Assembly: GCF_004342845.1 (NCBI RefSeq)
Contig: NZ_SLXB01000001.1
Span: 248,001-312,000 of the forward strand
Direction: 5' to 3'
DNA from: Prevotella heparinolytica
GTDB lineage: Bacteria > Bacteroidota > Bacteroidia > Bacteroidales > Bacteroidaceae
Length of the DNA: 64,000 bases
In this document: positions 28,825 to 37,524 of the stretch, piece by piece
How positions within the stretch are numbered: position 1 is the stretch's first letter
How the letters are laid out: every line of letters starts with the position of its first letter
Notes under the pieces: model-generated
The model's input: the letters and a program-made list of their open reading frames with translations, nothing else
What the model was told of the DNA's origin: nothing
The model's database searches: none
Translations under genes and position numbers: made by a program

Positions 28825-30690
28825 ATGAAACACAGATATATCTTATTGTTGGTTGCCATCATCACCTTCAGTCCTCTCCTTGCCAAAGACATACTGGTTG
28901 AAGCGGAAAGCTTCGAGCAGAAAGGAGGATGGGCAGTCGACCAGCAATTTATGGATCTGATGGGGTCTCCCTATCTGATAGCTCATGGAATGGGAACTCC
29001 CGTTGCAGATGCTGTCACCGAGATAACCATCCCGGAAGCGGGCACATACCATGTCTATGTGCGTACCTACAACTGGACATCTCCGTGGCATCGTGGCGAA
29101 GGGCCGGGAAAGTTCGTGCTGAGAATCGGGAACAAAAAACTGAACACCGTGCTGGGCACGAAAGGATCGGCGTGGATGTGGCAATCTGCCGGCAGTGTCA
29201 AACTCCGTGCGGGAAAGACAAAGCTTGCCATACACGATTTGAGCGGGTTTGACGGACGGTGCGATGCTATCTACCTCACTACCGAGAAAGAACCGGTGCT
29301 TCCTGAAACTGCGGAAGAGTTGGCTGCCTTCAGGCGTAGCAAACTGCATCTTCCTTCCGAAGTGCCTGTGGCAGGGCAGTATGACCTTGTTGTGGTAGGA
29401 GCCGGAATAGCCGGGATGTCGGCTGCTGTGTCGGCAGCCCGTTTGGGATGCAAGGTGGCATTGATTAACGATCGTCCTGTTGTGGGAGGCAACAATAGCT
29501 CCGAGATACGCGTGCATTTAGGAGGGAATATCGAAATAGGCAAATACAAGGAATTGGGAGGTTTACAAAAAGAATTCGGCCCGTCAAGAGGAGGGAATGC
29601 CCAACCTGCCGAAATTTATGAAGACGCAAAGAAAATGGAGTGGTTGTCGGGAGAGGACAATCTGGCCTTGTTTATCAACTGCCGTGTTATTGCTGTGGAG
29701 AAAGAAGGTGACCGGATTGTTTCCGTCATCGGCAGGCACATAGAGACAGGAAAAGAGATGAAGTTCGTTGCCCCTCTGTTCGTCGATTGCACAGGCGATG
29801 GTACGGTCGGTTATCTGGCAGGGGCACATTACCGGATGGGGCGCGAAGGAAAAGATGAGTTTGGAGAGAGCAGAGCTCCCGATAAACCGGATCTGCTCAC
29901 GATGGGGGCATCCGTACAATGGTATTCGACTGAAACCGATAAACCTACAGCTTTTCCGGAATTTAATTATGGTGTAACGTTCAACGACCGGACTTGCGAG
30001 AAAGTCACTCTCGGCGAGTGGACATGGGAGACGGGAATGAACAAACATCAGATCTACGATTTCGAGCAGATCCGCGATTACGGCATGTTGGTGATTTATG
30101 CCAATTGGAGCTATTTGAAAAACCGGCTGAAGGATAATGCCCCCTTTCGCAACAGGCGTCTGGGGTGGGTGGCCTATGTGGCCGGGAAAAGAGAGTCGCG
30201 CCGGCTGTTGGGCGACTACATCCTGAAAGAGGGAGACATGACGAAGCATGTGGTCCATGAAGACGCTTCGTTCACCGCATCGTGGAGCATTGACCTGCAT
30301 TCGCCCGATCCGGAGAATGGCAGAAACTTTCCGGGAAACGAGTTCAAGGCAGTCACCGAGCATACGCTTATCTACCCTTACGAAGTACCATACCGTTGCC
30401 TCTACTCGCGCAATGTGGCGAATCTGTTTATGGCAGGGAGGAATATCAGCGTTACGCATGTGGCTTTGGGTTCGGTTCGGGTGATGCGCACCACGGGCAT
30501 GATGGGCGAAGTAGTAGGGATGGCGGCTTCGCTATGCAAGAAATACAATGTGGGTCCGCGTGGCATTTATTGGCATCATCTCGAAGATCTGAAAGCACTC
30601 ATGCAAAAAGGGGTGAACCGGAAAGGATTGCCCAATAACCAGCGATACAATGAAGCCGGAATGTTGAATGAACGGCCTATGATTCAATAA
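28825..30690 (+). CDS. Secreted FAD-dependent oxidoreductase with N-terminal CBM-like domain
   Basis: 621 residues from ATG 28825, which gives signal peptide MKHRYILLLVAIITFSPLLAK; the in-frame start at 28768 would lie inside the upstream terminator-containing region. Residues about 22-165 look like a carbohydrate-binding-type beta-sandwich (ILVEAESFEQKGGWAVDQ, GTYHVYVRTYNW, YLTTEKEPV). The rest is a PF12831-type flavoprotein with VVVGAGIAGMSAAVSAARLG (dinucleotide-binding GxGxxG), VVGGNNSSEIRVHLGG and a C-terminal FMAGRNISVTHVALGSVRVMRT. The substrate is unknown. Its export signal and place in a glycan locus suggest that it oxidises or rearranges a sugar in the periplasm. Confidence 0.85.
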   Translation: MKHRYILLLVAIITFSPLLAKDILVEAESFEQKGGWAVDQQFMDLMGSPYLIAHGMGTPVADAVTEITIPEAGTYHVYVRTYNWTSPWHRGEGPGKFVLRIGNKKLNTVLGTKGSAWMWQSAGSVKLRAGKTKLAIHDLSGFDGRCDAIYLTTEKEPVLPETAEELAAFRRSKLHLPSEVPVAGQYDLVVVGAGIAGMSAAVSAARLGCKVALINDRPVVGGNNSSEIRVHLGGNIEIGKYKELGGLQKEFGPSRGGNAQPAEIYEDAKKMEWLSGEDNLALFINCRVIAVEKEGDRIVSVIGRHIETGKEMKFVAPLFVDCTGDGTVGYLAGAHYRMGREGKDEFGESRAPDKPDLLTMGASVQWYSTETDKPTAFPEFNYGVTFNDRTCEKVTLGEWTWETGMNKHQIYDFEQIRDYGMLVIYANWSYLKNRLKDNAPFRNRRLGWVAYVAGKRESRRLLGDYILKEGDMTKHVVHEDASFTASWSIDLHSPDPENGRNFPGNEFKAVTEHTLIYPYEVPYRCLYSRNVANLFMAGRNISVTHVALGSVRVMRTTGMMGEVVGMAASLCKKYNVGPRGIYWHHLEDLKALMQKGVNRKGLPNNQRYNEAGMLNERPMIQ

Positions 30691-30708
30691 TCTTAAAGAA
30701 TATGCAGT

Positions 30709-31719
30709 ATGAAAAAAATTATCGAACTCTTCTTTTTGTGTTGTGCAATGGCAAATAGCATCACGATGCTTGCCCAACAACCCGATTTGCGTTTCCGCTC
30801 GGACAAGAAATTCAAGATTGTGCAGTTCACTGATATACACTGGGTGCCTGGCAATCCTGCTTCGGAAGATGCGTATGCGTGCATGAATGCCGTATTGGAT
30901 GCCGAGAAACCCGATTTGGTTGTTTATACGGGCGATCTGGTCTATGGCAAACCTGCCGCAGAAGCCCTGCAAAGATGCTTAAAGCCTGCCGTAGACCGTA
31001 AAATACCGTTTGCCGTGACTTGGGGAAACCATGACGACGAGCAGGACTTGAACCGACAGGCGCTTTTTGATGAAATAAAAGACCTGCCCGGCAACTGTAC
31101 CGCCCGGACGGAGGGCTTGACAGGGATAACCAATTATATTTTACCGTTGAAATCGTCAGCCGGCAACACCACTTCTTTCCTCTTGTATGTCTTTGACAGC
31201 AATGCATATACCCAGTTGCCCAATGCCAAAGGTTATGCAGGTATACAACCGGATCAGGTGCAGTGGTATATCGAGAGGAGCAAGGCGTATACAAAAGCCA
31301 ATGGGGGTACTCCCTATCCGGCTATGGCGTTTTTCCACATTCCCTTTCCGGAATACAATGAAGCTGCACAGAACGAAAATACAAGCCTGACGGGTACACG
31401 CAAAGAGCGGGCTTGTTCCTCTTCATTGAACTACGGTTTGTTTGCTTCCATGCTTCAGTGTGGCGACGTGATGGCCACATTCGTAGGACACGACCATATC
31501 AACGACTATGCGGCGAACTGGAAAAACATACTGCTGTGCTACGGACGTTTCACGGGAGGCGATACCGTCTATTGCAACATTCCCGGAGGCAACGGCGCGC
31601 GGGTCATCGAACTGACGGAAGGCGTGCGGAGTTTTACTACATGGATTCGCCTGCACGATGGTAAGGTCATCCATAGAATAAACTACCCGGAAGATTATGC
31701 TCCATATAAAAGCAAATAG
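30709..31719 (+). CDS. Secreted metallophosphoesterase (calcineurin-like, Icc/PAP-like)
   Basis: 336 residues with a signal peptide (NSITMLAQQ). The dinuclear metal motifs are all present: FTDIHW, VYTGDLVYG, TWGNHDDE, AFFHIPFPEY and VGHDHINDY. The family cleaves phosphate mono- or diesters. In this locus it may remove phosphate from phosphorylated N-glycan mannose or from a phosphodiester-linked group, which is inference. It begins 18 bases after the oxidoreductase and is likely co-transcribed. Confidence 0.9.
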   Translation: MKKIIELFFLCCAMANSITMLAQQPDLRFRSDKKFKIVQFTDIHWVPGNPASEDAYACMNAVLDAEKPDLVVYTGDLVYGKPAAEALQRCLKPAVDRKIPFAVTWGNHDDEQDLNRQALFDEIKDLPGNCTARTEGLTGITNYILPLKSSAGNTTSFLLYVFDSNAYTQLPNAKGYAGIQPDQVQWYIERSKAYTKANGGTPYPAMAFFHIPFPEYNEAAQNENTSLTGTRKERACSSSLNYGLFASMLQCGDVMATFVGHDHINDYAANWKNILLCYGRFTGGDTVYCNIPGGNGARVIELTEGVRSFTTWIRLHDGKVIHRINYPEDYAPYKSK

Positions 31720-31839
31720 GTTCAAGTAGTACGTCTGGAAAAAGTTTTTTACGGTTTTTTGCTCCTAAATCTTGGACTTATTATTATTTGTCCTCTTTTT
31801 TCCTTATTTTCGCGGCATTACCTTATAAAACTATCATTT

Positions 31840-33081
31840 ATGAACAAAACGTCCTATTTCCTGCTGTCTCTTTTTTTATTGTCGTCCGTCTTGTCTGTTT
31901 CGGCCAAGAAGCATCCGGCTATGGGCGATCTGACACTTCGTGTATTTGATAAGACACCCGTTTGTTTCCGTCCCGATAGCTTGAAAGGCTATAACGAACC
32001 GGATGCCGACGGAGTGATACGTCTGGTGAACGGGCGCATCATCCTGAAGAAAATCCATTTGCCCTCTTATCGGCGCAACGTCAGGCTGACGGCGACCGTG
32101 AGCGTGGAGTCCAACGGTGACCGTTGGGACAAGACCGGTTCGTGCTTCGTATTGCCCAAGGAGTCGGTCATCAACATGTTGGGTATAGCGCGCGACGAAC
32201 AACGTTATCCGGAGACGGATACCGCCCGTGTGGAGTCGTTCAAAGGCATAGTCTCTGCTGACGGTTATCGTCCTGCCGTAGAACTGATGCGCTTCATGAC
32301 ACCTTTCGGCGTAGGCTTTTACAGTGGTGGCGACGATGAAAAGGCATCATTGCGCAGGCCGGTCTATATAGACGGATGGGCGCCCAAGGTGGAGTGGACG
32401 CAGGATATTACGGATCGTTACTCCTGTTTGGAAGGCGATGTATATGTGGGAATCCTCATCGACACATGGACTGCCGAGGGGTATGTGGCTTCTTTGACGC
32501 TGGAAGTGAAAGAGTCGGCCGTTCCGGAGGATGCTTTGCTCCGTACACGGGTGTTGCCGCTCATCAATACCGTGCCATACGTGGGGCAGTCGTTGCCCGA
32601 CCTGTTTGCCCGTCGCGGCGTGACGGTAGATGCCGAGGTGCCTGCAAAGGCGAAGAACCTGCGTCTGCAATACATCACCACCGGGCATGGCGGACATTCG
32701 GGCGGCGATGAGTTTACGCAGCAACTCAATATCGTGAAGGCAGACGGGGATACCGTCATCCATTTTGTGCCTTGGCGCACGGATTGCGCTTCCTTCCGTC
32801 GTTTCAATCCCACGTCGGGCGTTTGGCTGGTGAAGCGCAAGGCGGCCTATATAGGCGAGAAGGGGTATGAGATGAAAGAGATAGAAGAACCGCTTGCCTC
32901 GTCCGACCTGTCGCGTTCCAACTGGTGTCCCGGTTCGGACGTGTGGCCGGCAACGGCATGCCTGAAGCATCTGAAGCCGGGCATCCATACCTTCACTTTC
33001 AGCATTCCGCACGCACAACCCGCCAAGGGCGATGAATTGAACCATTGGCTGGTTTCGGCCTATTTGGTTTGGGAAGAATAG
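31840..33081 (+). CDS. PNGase F-like peptide:N-glycosidase
   Basis: 413 residues from ATG 31840 with signal peptide ending SVSAKK. Residues about 75-413 follow the two-domain jelly-roll order of Elizabethkingia PNGase F: WDKTGS with Asp97 at the position of catalytic Asp60, [42 protein letters not shown] with Glu291 at the position of Glu206, and [11 protein letters not shown]. At the place of the supporting Glu118 there is Asp208. Such enzymes cut the amide between Asn and the innermost GlcNAc of N-glycans. The alignment is by eye; the family call is firm, activity less so. Confidence 0.85.
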   Translation: MNKTSYFLLSLFLLSSVLSVSAKKHPAMGDLTLRVFDKTPVCFRPDSLKGYNEPDADGVIRLVNGRIILKKIHLPSYRRNVRLTATVSVESNGDRWDKTGSCFVLPKESVINMLGIARDEQRYPETDTARVESFKGIVSADGYRPAVELMRFMTPFGVGFYSGGDDEKASLRRPVYIDGWAPKVEWTQDITDRYSCLEGDVYVGILIDTWTAEGYVASLTLEVKESAVPEDALLRTRVLPLINTVPYVGQSLPDLFARRGVTVDAEVPAKAKNLRLQYITTGHGGHSGGDEFTQQLNIVKADGDTVIHFVPWRTDCASFRRFNPTSGVWLVKRKAAYIGEKGYEMKEIEEPLASSDLSRSNWCPGSDVWPATACLKHLKPGIHTFTFSIPHAQPAKGDELNHWLVSAYLVWEE

Positions 33082-33095
33082 GTGCCCCTTTGCGT

Positions 33096-34304
33096 TCAAT
33101 CCTCGAACATGCGGCTGCGTGCCAACAGGCAGGCGCCCACTACTCCCGCCCGTTCTCTCAGTTTGGAGGCGGTCACGATGGAGTCTTTGTTCACCAGATT
33201 CAGCGAGTATTTCTTGATGGCGGTTTTGATGGGCTGTATGAGGTAGTCGTCGGCCAGCGACAAGGTTCCGCCTATGATAACCATCTCCGGATTGAACAGA
33301 TTAATCAGTCCGGCGATGTGTTTGCCAAGCTCTTGCCCTATCTCTTCGATGATTTCGATGCAGAGCATATCTTCCTTGTTCACCGCCTCGATAATCTCGT
33401 CGAGCGTCAATGGCAATTCTTTGGAAGCGACGCGGCTGGACAGGATGGACTTCTCGTTTTTCCCGATACGTTCAAGCAGTATGCGGTGCATGGCCACCCC
33501 GGAGGCTTGTGTTTCCAGACAGCCTTTTTTGCCGCAATGACACAGAATCTCGTTGTCGAAGGCGTGTATGTGGCCGAACTCTCCGGAGAAACCCGACTTT
33601 CCGTTATAAATCTTTCCGTCGATGATGATGCCGATGCCCAGTCCCCAACTGACGTTGACGAAGATGACGTTTTTCTCGCCCTTCACGCATCCTTGCAGAA
33701 ATTCGCCGTAGGTCATGGCGCGCGTGTCGTTGTCGATGCATACTTGGAAGCCGAGCTTCTCGGTCAGGATTTCGGCTAACGGGCGTTCGGAGAAGTTGAA
33801 TTGGCTGAAGCTGTAGCCCGATTCGGGATTGACGCGTCCGGATATGTTGATGTTGATGTTCAGTATCTTTCCGGTGTCGATGCTTGTTTTGGAGATGAAT
33901 TTGCTGATGAGGCGGCACAACTCTTCCAGTGCTTCGGGCGTGTTTTCAAAACGATAAGGGATGCCCATCTTTTGTTCCACCATATCTCCCTTGAAATTGA
34001 TGATGCCGATGTTGACGGAGAATTTCTTGATGTCTACCCCGATGAAGTAGCCCGATGCGGGATTCAGGCCGTAGAGGCTGGGATGACGTCCGCCGCTTGT
34101 TTCCAGTTTGCCGTAATCGTTGATGTAGCCTTCCTCGCACATTTCGCTGATGAACTTCGTGACGGTAGGCACACTGAGTCCCAACTCTTTTGAAAGGTCG
34201 GTAATCGTCGCGCTCCCGTTATAAATATAGTATTTGACGAACTTCTTCTTGATGAGCGCGTTTTTACTGCCCAATTCTATCTCCTTTAAAAGCTGTTGAT
34301 GCAT
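33096..34304 (-). CDS. ROK-family transcriptional regulator (NagC/NanR-like) of sialic acid genes
   Basis: 402 residues from ATG 34304; the longer in-frame start at 34436 crosses the promoter region. An N-terminal winged helix (NGSATITDLSKELGLSVPTVTKFISEM) is followed by the ROK fold with DNDTRAMTYGE, the sugar-binding GEFGHIHA and zinc motif CHCGKKGCLE. The nucleotide motif is SWGLGIG rather than the kinase form GTGIG. The helix-turn-helix points to a repressor that senses ManNAc, GlcNAc or a phosphate of them. It is divergent from the YhcH/transporter/lyase genes and convergent with the PNGase gene (14-base gap). Confidence 0.9.
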   Translation of the reverse strand: MHQQLLKEIELGSKNALIKKKFVKYYIYNGSATITDLSKELGLSVPTVTKFISEMCEEGYINDYGKLETSGGRHPSLYGLNPASGYFIGVDIKKFSVNIGIINFKGDMVEQKMGIPYRFENTPEALEELCRLISKFISKTSIDTGKILNININISGRVNPESGYSFSQFNFSERPLAEILTEKLGFQVCIDNDTRAMTYGEFLQGCVKGEKNVIFVNVSWGLGIGIIIDGKIYNGKSGFSGEFGHIHAFDNEILCHCGKKGCLETQASGVAMHRILLERIGKNEKSILSSRVASKELPLTLDEIIEAVNKEDMLCIEIIEEIGQELGKHIAGLINLFNPEMVIIGGTLSLADDYLIQPIKTAIKKYSLNLVNKDSIVTASKLRERAGVVGACLLARSRMFED

Positions 34305-34407
34305 AATTCTTCTTTTTTCTGTTTGATTACTGGAATATTGCAAAAATACTATTTTTCCGTCAATTCTAAAAACTTTCTGTATTGTTTTATTAAAGAAGAG
34401 GTCTGCG

Positions 34408-34428
34408 ATTAAATATTTTATATATTTG
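34408..34428 (+). promoter_or_regulatory. Promoter -7 box overlapped by a near-palindromic 14-mer
   Basis: ATTAAATATTTTAT at 34408-34421 is palindromic except for one base pair, and overlaps TATATTTG at 34421-34428, a match to TAnnTTTG. The same 14-mer recurs exactly at 35235-35248 before the transporter gene. It may be the operator of the ROK regulator, whose gene starts 104 bases away on the other strand. Confidence 0.5.
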
Positions 34429-34464
34429 TGCCACATTATAAATTCTCTAAATTAAGAAAGACGA

Positions 34465-34911
34465 ATGATTGTTTCTAATTTGCAAAACAGCAGTCGGATA
34501 GAAGGACTTCATCCGTTGTTCCCCCGACTTTTCGAGTATGTGAAAACACACGACTTGCTTCATGCCCCTTTGGGTAGGATTGAGATAGACGGCGACAATC
34601 TGTTTATCAATAATGTGAATCCCGCATGTGTGTCTCAGGAGCAACAACCGCTTGAGGCCCATCGTGCTTATATCGACGTGCATATATTGCTGGAAGGTGC
34701 CGAACGGATTGGTTGGAAGGCTTTGGAGGATGTGGCCGACGAAAAGCAGCCGTATGCAGAGGAGGGCGACTGTGCACTCTATGGCGACATGCCTTCCGCC
34801 TTTGTCGACCTCAAACCCGGCGAGTTTCTTATTGTCTATCCCGAAGACCCGCATGCCCCCCTGATTGGAACAGGGAAGATTCGCAAGCTCATTGCGAAGG
34901 TGAAGCTCTGA
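34465..34911 (+). CDS. YhcH/YjgK/YiaL (NanQ-like) family protein
   Basis: 148 residues, the full length of this cupin-like family. Metal-ligand motifs LEAHRAYIDVHI and VYPEDPHAP are present. The E. coli relative YhcH (NanQ) has been described as an N-acetylneuraminate anomerase that speeds ring opening to the form used by the lyase. Its position next to transporter and lyase genes supports that role. No signal peptide, so cytoplasmic. Confidence 0.9.
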   Translation: MIVSNLQNSSRIEGLHPLFPRLFEYVKTHDLLHAPLGRIEIDGDNLFINNVNPACVSQEQQPLEAHRAYIDVHILLEGAERIGWKALEDVADEKQPYAEEGDCALYGDMPSAFVDLKPGEFLIVYPEDPHAPLIGTGKIRKLIAKVKL

Positions 34912-35025
34912 TCTTGGCGGAAACGTTTTTTAAAAGTCTTTTTCATACTCGGTTTGTCCTGATTTTTCGATATCTCTTCTGATTTCGTAATAGCCTTGTA
35001 ATCAAAAGGTTATCGGGAGGGTGTA

Positions 35026-35105
35026 TCAGTCGTATACTGAAGTACCATCAGTCGTATACTTAAGGTGCTTCAGTATACGACTGATGCCCCTTAAGTATAG
35101 GACTG
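35026..35105. repeat. Interleaved repeat cluster of form A-B-A'-B', spacing about 21-22 bp
   Basis: A (35026-35042, TCAGTCGTATACTGAAG) is perfectly complementary to A' (35068-35084). B (35049-35065, CAGTCGTATACTTAAGG) pairs with B' (35089-35105) at 16 of 17 bases. A and B share CAGTCGTATACT. Because the arms interleave, the RNA can form either of two hairpins but not both as simple nested stems. Confidence 0.85.
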
Positions 35106-35234
35106 TGTCCGAAAGGGTTTTTATTGTAATAAATTTTCCAAGTATCCGTTCTGTCTCGAAGCTAAAAACGGCATGGACTTTCGCGTTTGTTGGAATGCTG
35201 TCTCTTGGTTGTTTAGAAAAGGTCGAGCTATTTA

Positions 35235-35287
35235 ATTAAATATTTTATCAAACCCTGCGGTTGTTATTGAAAATATTTATATATTTG
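35235..35287 (+). promoter_or_regulatory. Promoter region of the transporter-lyase-epimerase operon
   Basis: The 14-mer ATTAAATATTTTAT at 35235-35248 repeats the box before the YhcH gene. TATATTTG at 35280-35287 fits the -7 element; the -33 element is weak. Transcription would start about 30 bases before the transporter ATG. Confidence 0.5.
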
Positions 35288-35327
35288 TCCCGTTGATATA
35301 ATCTATGCGAATATAAAACATCTACAC

Positions 35328-36560
35328 ATGAAGAATAAAAATGTATATCCGTGGGTGGTAGTCGGTTTGTTGTGGGTAGTGGCGTTGCTCAATTACATGG
35401 ATCGGCAAATGCTTTCCACCATGCAGGAAGCCATGAAGGCAGATATTGCGGAGTTGAACAAAGCAGAGGCTTTTGGAGCGCTGATGGCGATTTTCCTCTG
35501 GATTTATGGCTTTTTAAGTCCCGTGGCAGGTATGATTGCCGACCGCGTAAATCGCAAGTGGTTGGTAGTGGGCAGCTTGTTCGTATGGTCGGCTGTCACT
35601 TCACTGATGGGATATGCCGACAGCTTCGGGGAACTCTACTGGCTGCGTGCGCTGATGGGCGTCAGCGAGGCGCTTTATATACCTGCGGCACTTTCGTTGA
35701 TTGCCGACTGGCATCAGGGCAAGTCTCGTTCGCTGGCCATCGGCATACACATGACGGGATTGTACGTAGGGCAGGCCATCGGAGGTTTTGGCGCAACGAT
35801 TGCGGCGCTGTTCTCGTGGCATACCACGTTTCATTGGTTCGGTTTCATCGGCATGGGCTATTCGTTAGTGCTGATGCTGGCCTTGCGCGAAAACCCTGTG
35901 CGCGTCGAGAAGAAGCCGACGGATGCGCCGGTAGTCGCGAAACCCTCGTTGTTGGGCGGACTGGGCATGCTGTTTTCCATGTGGGCGTTTTGGATTATCT
36001 TGTTCTACTTCGCAGTTCCCAGTCTGCCGGGCTGGGCTACCAAGAATTGGCTGCCTACACTGTTTGCCGATAGTCTGGGCATTCCGATGTCCGAAGCCGG
36101 ACCTATTTCCACCATTACCATAGCGGTGTCGTCCTTCGTCGGTGTCATCGTGGGCGGCATTCTGTCCGACCGTTGGGTGCAGAAGAATATCCGCGGACGC
36201 GTATATACGGGCGCCATCGGTTTGGGAATGACCATCCCCGCACTTGTTCTGCTGGGATTCGGACACAGCTTCGTGGCTGTGGTTGGCGCCGGATTGCTGT
36301 TCGGTGTGGGCTATGGCATTTTCGATGCCAACAACATGCCCATTCTTTGCCAGTTTGTGCCTGCCCGGCTTCGTGGCACGGCCTATGGCATCATGAACAT
36401 GACGGGGGTCTTTGCCGGTGCTGCCGTGACGCAGTTGCTGGGCAAGTGGACCGACGGAGGAAGCTTGGGACAAGGCTTTGCCATGCTGGGTGGCGTGGTG
36501 CTGGTGGCCTTGGCGCTTCAGGTGCTTTTCTTACGCCCCACGACGGATAATATGGAATAA
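35328..36560 (+). CDS. nanT: MFS transporter, probable sialic acid permease
   Basis: 410 residues with about twelve membrane segments and the MFS signature after segment 2 (GMIADRVNRKWLVVG). The first helix carries NYMDRQML, common in the organic-acid/sugar-acid branch of MFS. It is the first gene before lyase and epimerase (43- and 3-base gaps), so the operon context identifies the cargo as N-acetylneuraminate crossing the inner membrane. This is the arrangement known as nanLET in Bacteroides fragilis, though gene order differs. Confidence 0.85.
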   Translation: MKNKNVYPWVVVGLLWVVALLNYMDRQMLSTMQEAMKADIAELNKAEAFGALMAIFLWIYGFLSPVAGMIADRVNRKWLVVGSLFVWSAVTSLMGYADSFGELYWLRALMGVSEALYIPAALSLIADWHQGKSRSLAIGIHMTGLYVGQAIGGFGATIAALFSWHTTFHWFGFIGMGYSLVLMLALRENPVRVEKKPTDAPVVAKPSLLGGLGMLFSMWAFWIILFYFAVPSLPGWATKNWLPTLFADSLGIPMSEAGPISTITIAVSSFVGVIVGGILSDRWVQKNIRGRVYTGAIGLGMTIPALVLLGFGHSFVAVVGAGLLFGVGYGIFDANNMPILCQFVPARLRGTAYGIMNMTGVFAGAAVTQLLGKWTDGGSLGQGFAMLGGVVLVALALQVLFLRPTTDNME

Positions 36561-36603
36561 GACAGAGAGGTGAATTTTAATAGCTAACTTTATAAATAAG
36601 AAT

Positions 36604-37521
36604 ATGGAAAAAATCATTGGATTGATTGATGCGCCGTTTACTTCTTTTTACGAGAATGGTGAGGTGAACTACGAACCCATTGCGGCTTATGCCAAGATGC
36701 TGCACAAGAACGGGTTGCAGGGTGTATTTATCAACGGTTCTTCGGGCGAGGGCTATATGCTGACCGACGAAGAGCGCATGCGCTTGGCCGAGCGTTGGGT
36801 GGCCGAAGCCCCCGAAGGCTTCAAAGTGATTGTGCATGTGGGCAGCTGCTGCGTGAAGTCGAGCCGTGCCTTGGCCGAACATGCCGCTAAAATCGGTGCA
36901 TGGGGCATCGGAGCCATGGCTCCTCCTTTCCCTAAGATAGGCCGCATCGAAGAGTTGGTGAAGTACATCGAAGAGATTGCTTCGGGCGCTCCCCAACTGC
37001 CGTTCTACTACTATCATATCCCGGCATTCAACGGTGCTTTCCTGCCGATGGTGAAGCTGCTGGAGGCCGTAGACGGCCGCGTGCCCAACTTTGCGGGCAT
37101 CAAATATACGTTCGAGAGCATCTACGAATACAATCAATGCCGCATGTACAAGGGCGGTAAGTTCGATATGTTGCACGGACAGGACGAAACCATCCTGCCC
37201 AGCCTTGCCATGGGCGGTGCACAGGGCGGCATAGGCGGTACCACCAATTACAACGGCCGCGAACTGGTAGGCATCATCGAAGCATGGAAAGCCGGTGATT
37301 TGGAGACGGCGCGCGAACGCCAGAACTTCTCGCAAGAGGTGATTAACGTCATCTGCCGTTATCGCGGCAACATTGTCGGCGGTAAGCGCATCATGAAACT
37401 CATCGGCTTGGATTTGGGTAAAAACCGCACGCCTTTCCAGAACATGACCGACGAGGAAGAAGCGCAGATGAAAGCCGAGCTGGAAGCCATCGGTTTCTTT
37501 GACCGTTGCAATAAATTCTAA
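36604..37521 (+). CDS. nanA: N-acetylneuraminate lyase
   Basis: 305 residues, a DapA-type (beta/alpha)8 aldolase. Residues expected for the lyase are present: GSSGE at 45-49 for the carboxylate, Tyr137 in FYYYHIP and the Schiff-base Lys167 in FAGIKYT. It splits N-acetylneuraminate into ManNAc and pyruvate in the cytoplasm. The equivalent gene in B. fragilis is called nanL. It starts 43 bases after the transporter and is followed after 3 bases by the epimerase. Confidence 0.95.
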   Translation: MEKIIGLIDAPFTSFYENGEVNYEPIAAYAKMLHKNGLQGVFINGSSGEGYMLTDEERMRLAERWVAEAPEGFKVIVHVGSCCVKSSRALAEHAAKIGAWGIGAMAPPFPKIGRIEELVKYIEEIASGAPQLPFYYYHIPAFNGAFLPMVKLLEAVDGRVPNFAGIKYTFESIYEYNQCRMYKGGKFDMLHGQDETILPSLAMGGAQGGIGGTTNYNGRELVGIIEAWKAGDLETARERQNFSQEVINVICRYRGNIVGGKRIMKLIGLDLGKNRTPFQNMTDEEEAQMKAELEAIGFFDRCNKF

Positions 37522-37524
37522 AGT

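Larger units (their letters stand above)
34912..35327. other. Intergenic region between YhcH gene and transporter
   Basis: 416 bases containing the interleaved inverted-repeat cluster at 35026-35105 and the regulatory box at 35235-35287. A small frame at 35021-35239 is built over these repeats and is not a credible gene. Confidence 0.6.

Noticed and set aside
34304..34436. Longer N-terminus of the ROK regulator
   Set aside because: The extension would run through the promoter-like 14-mer and -7 box and lacks similarity to ROK regulators, which begin a few residues before the winged helix. ATG 34304 is preferred.
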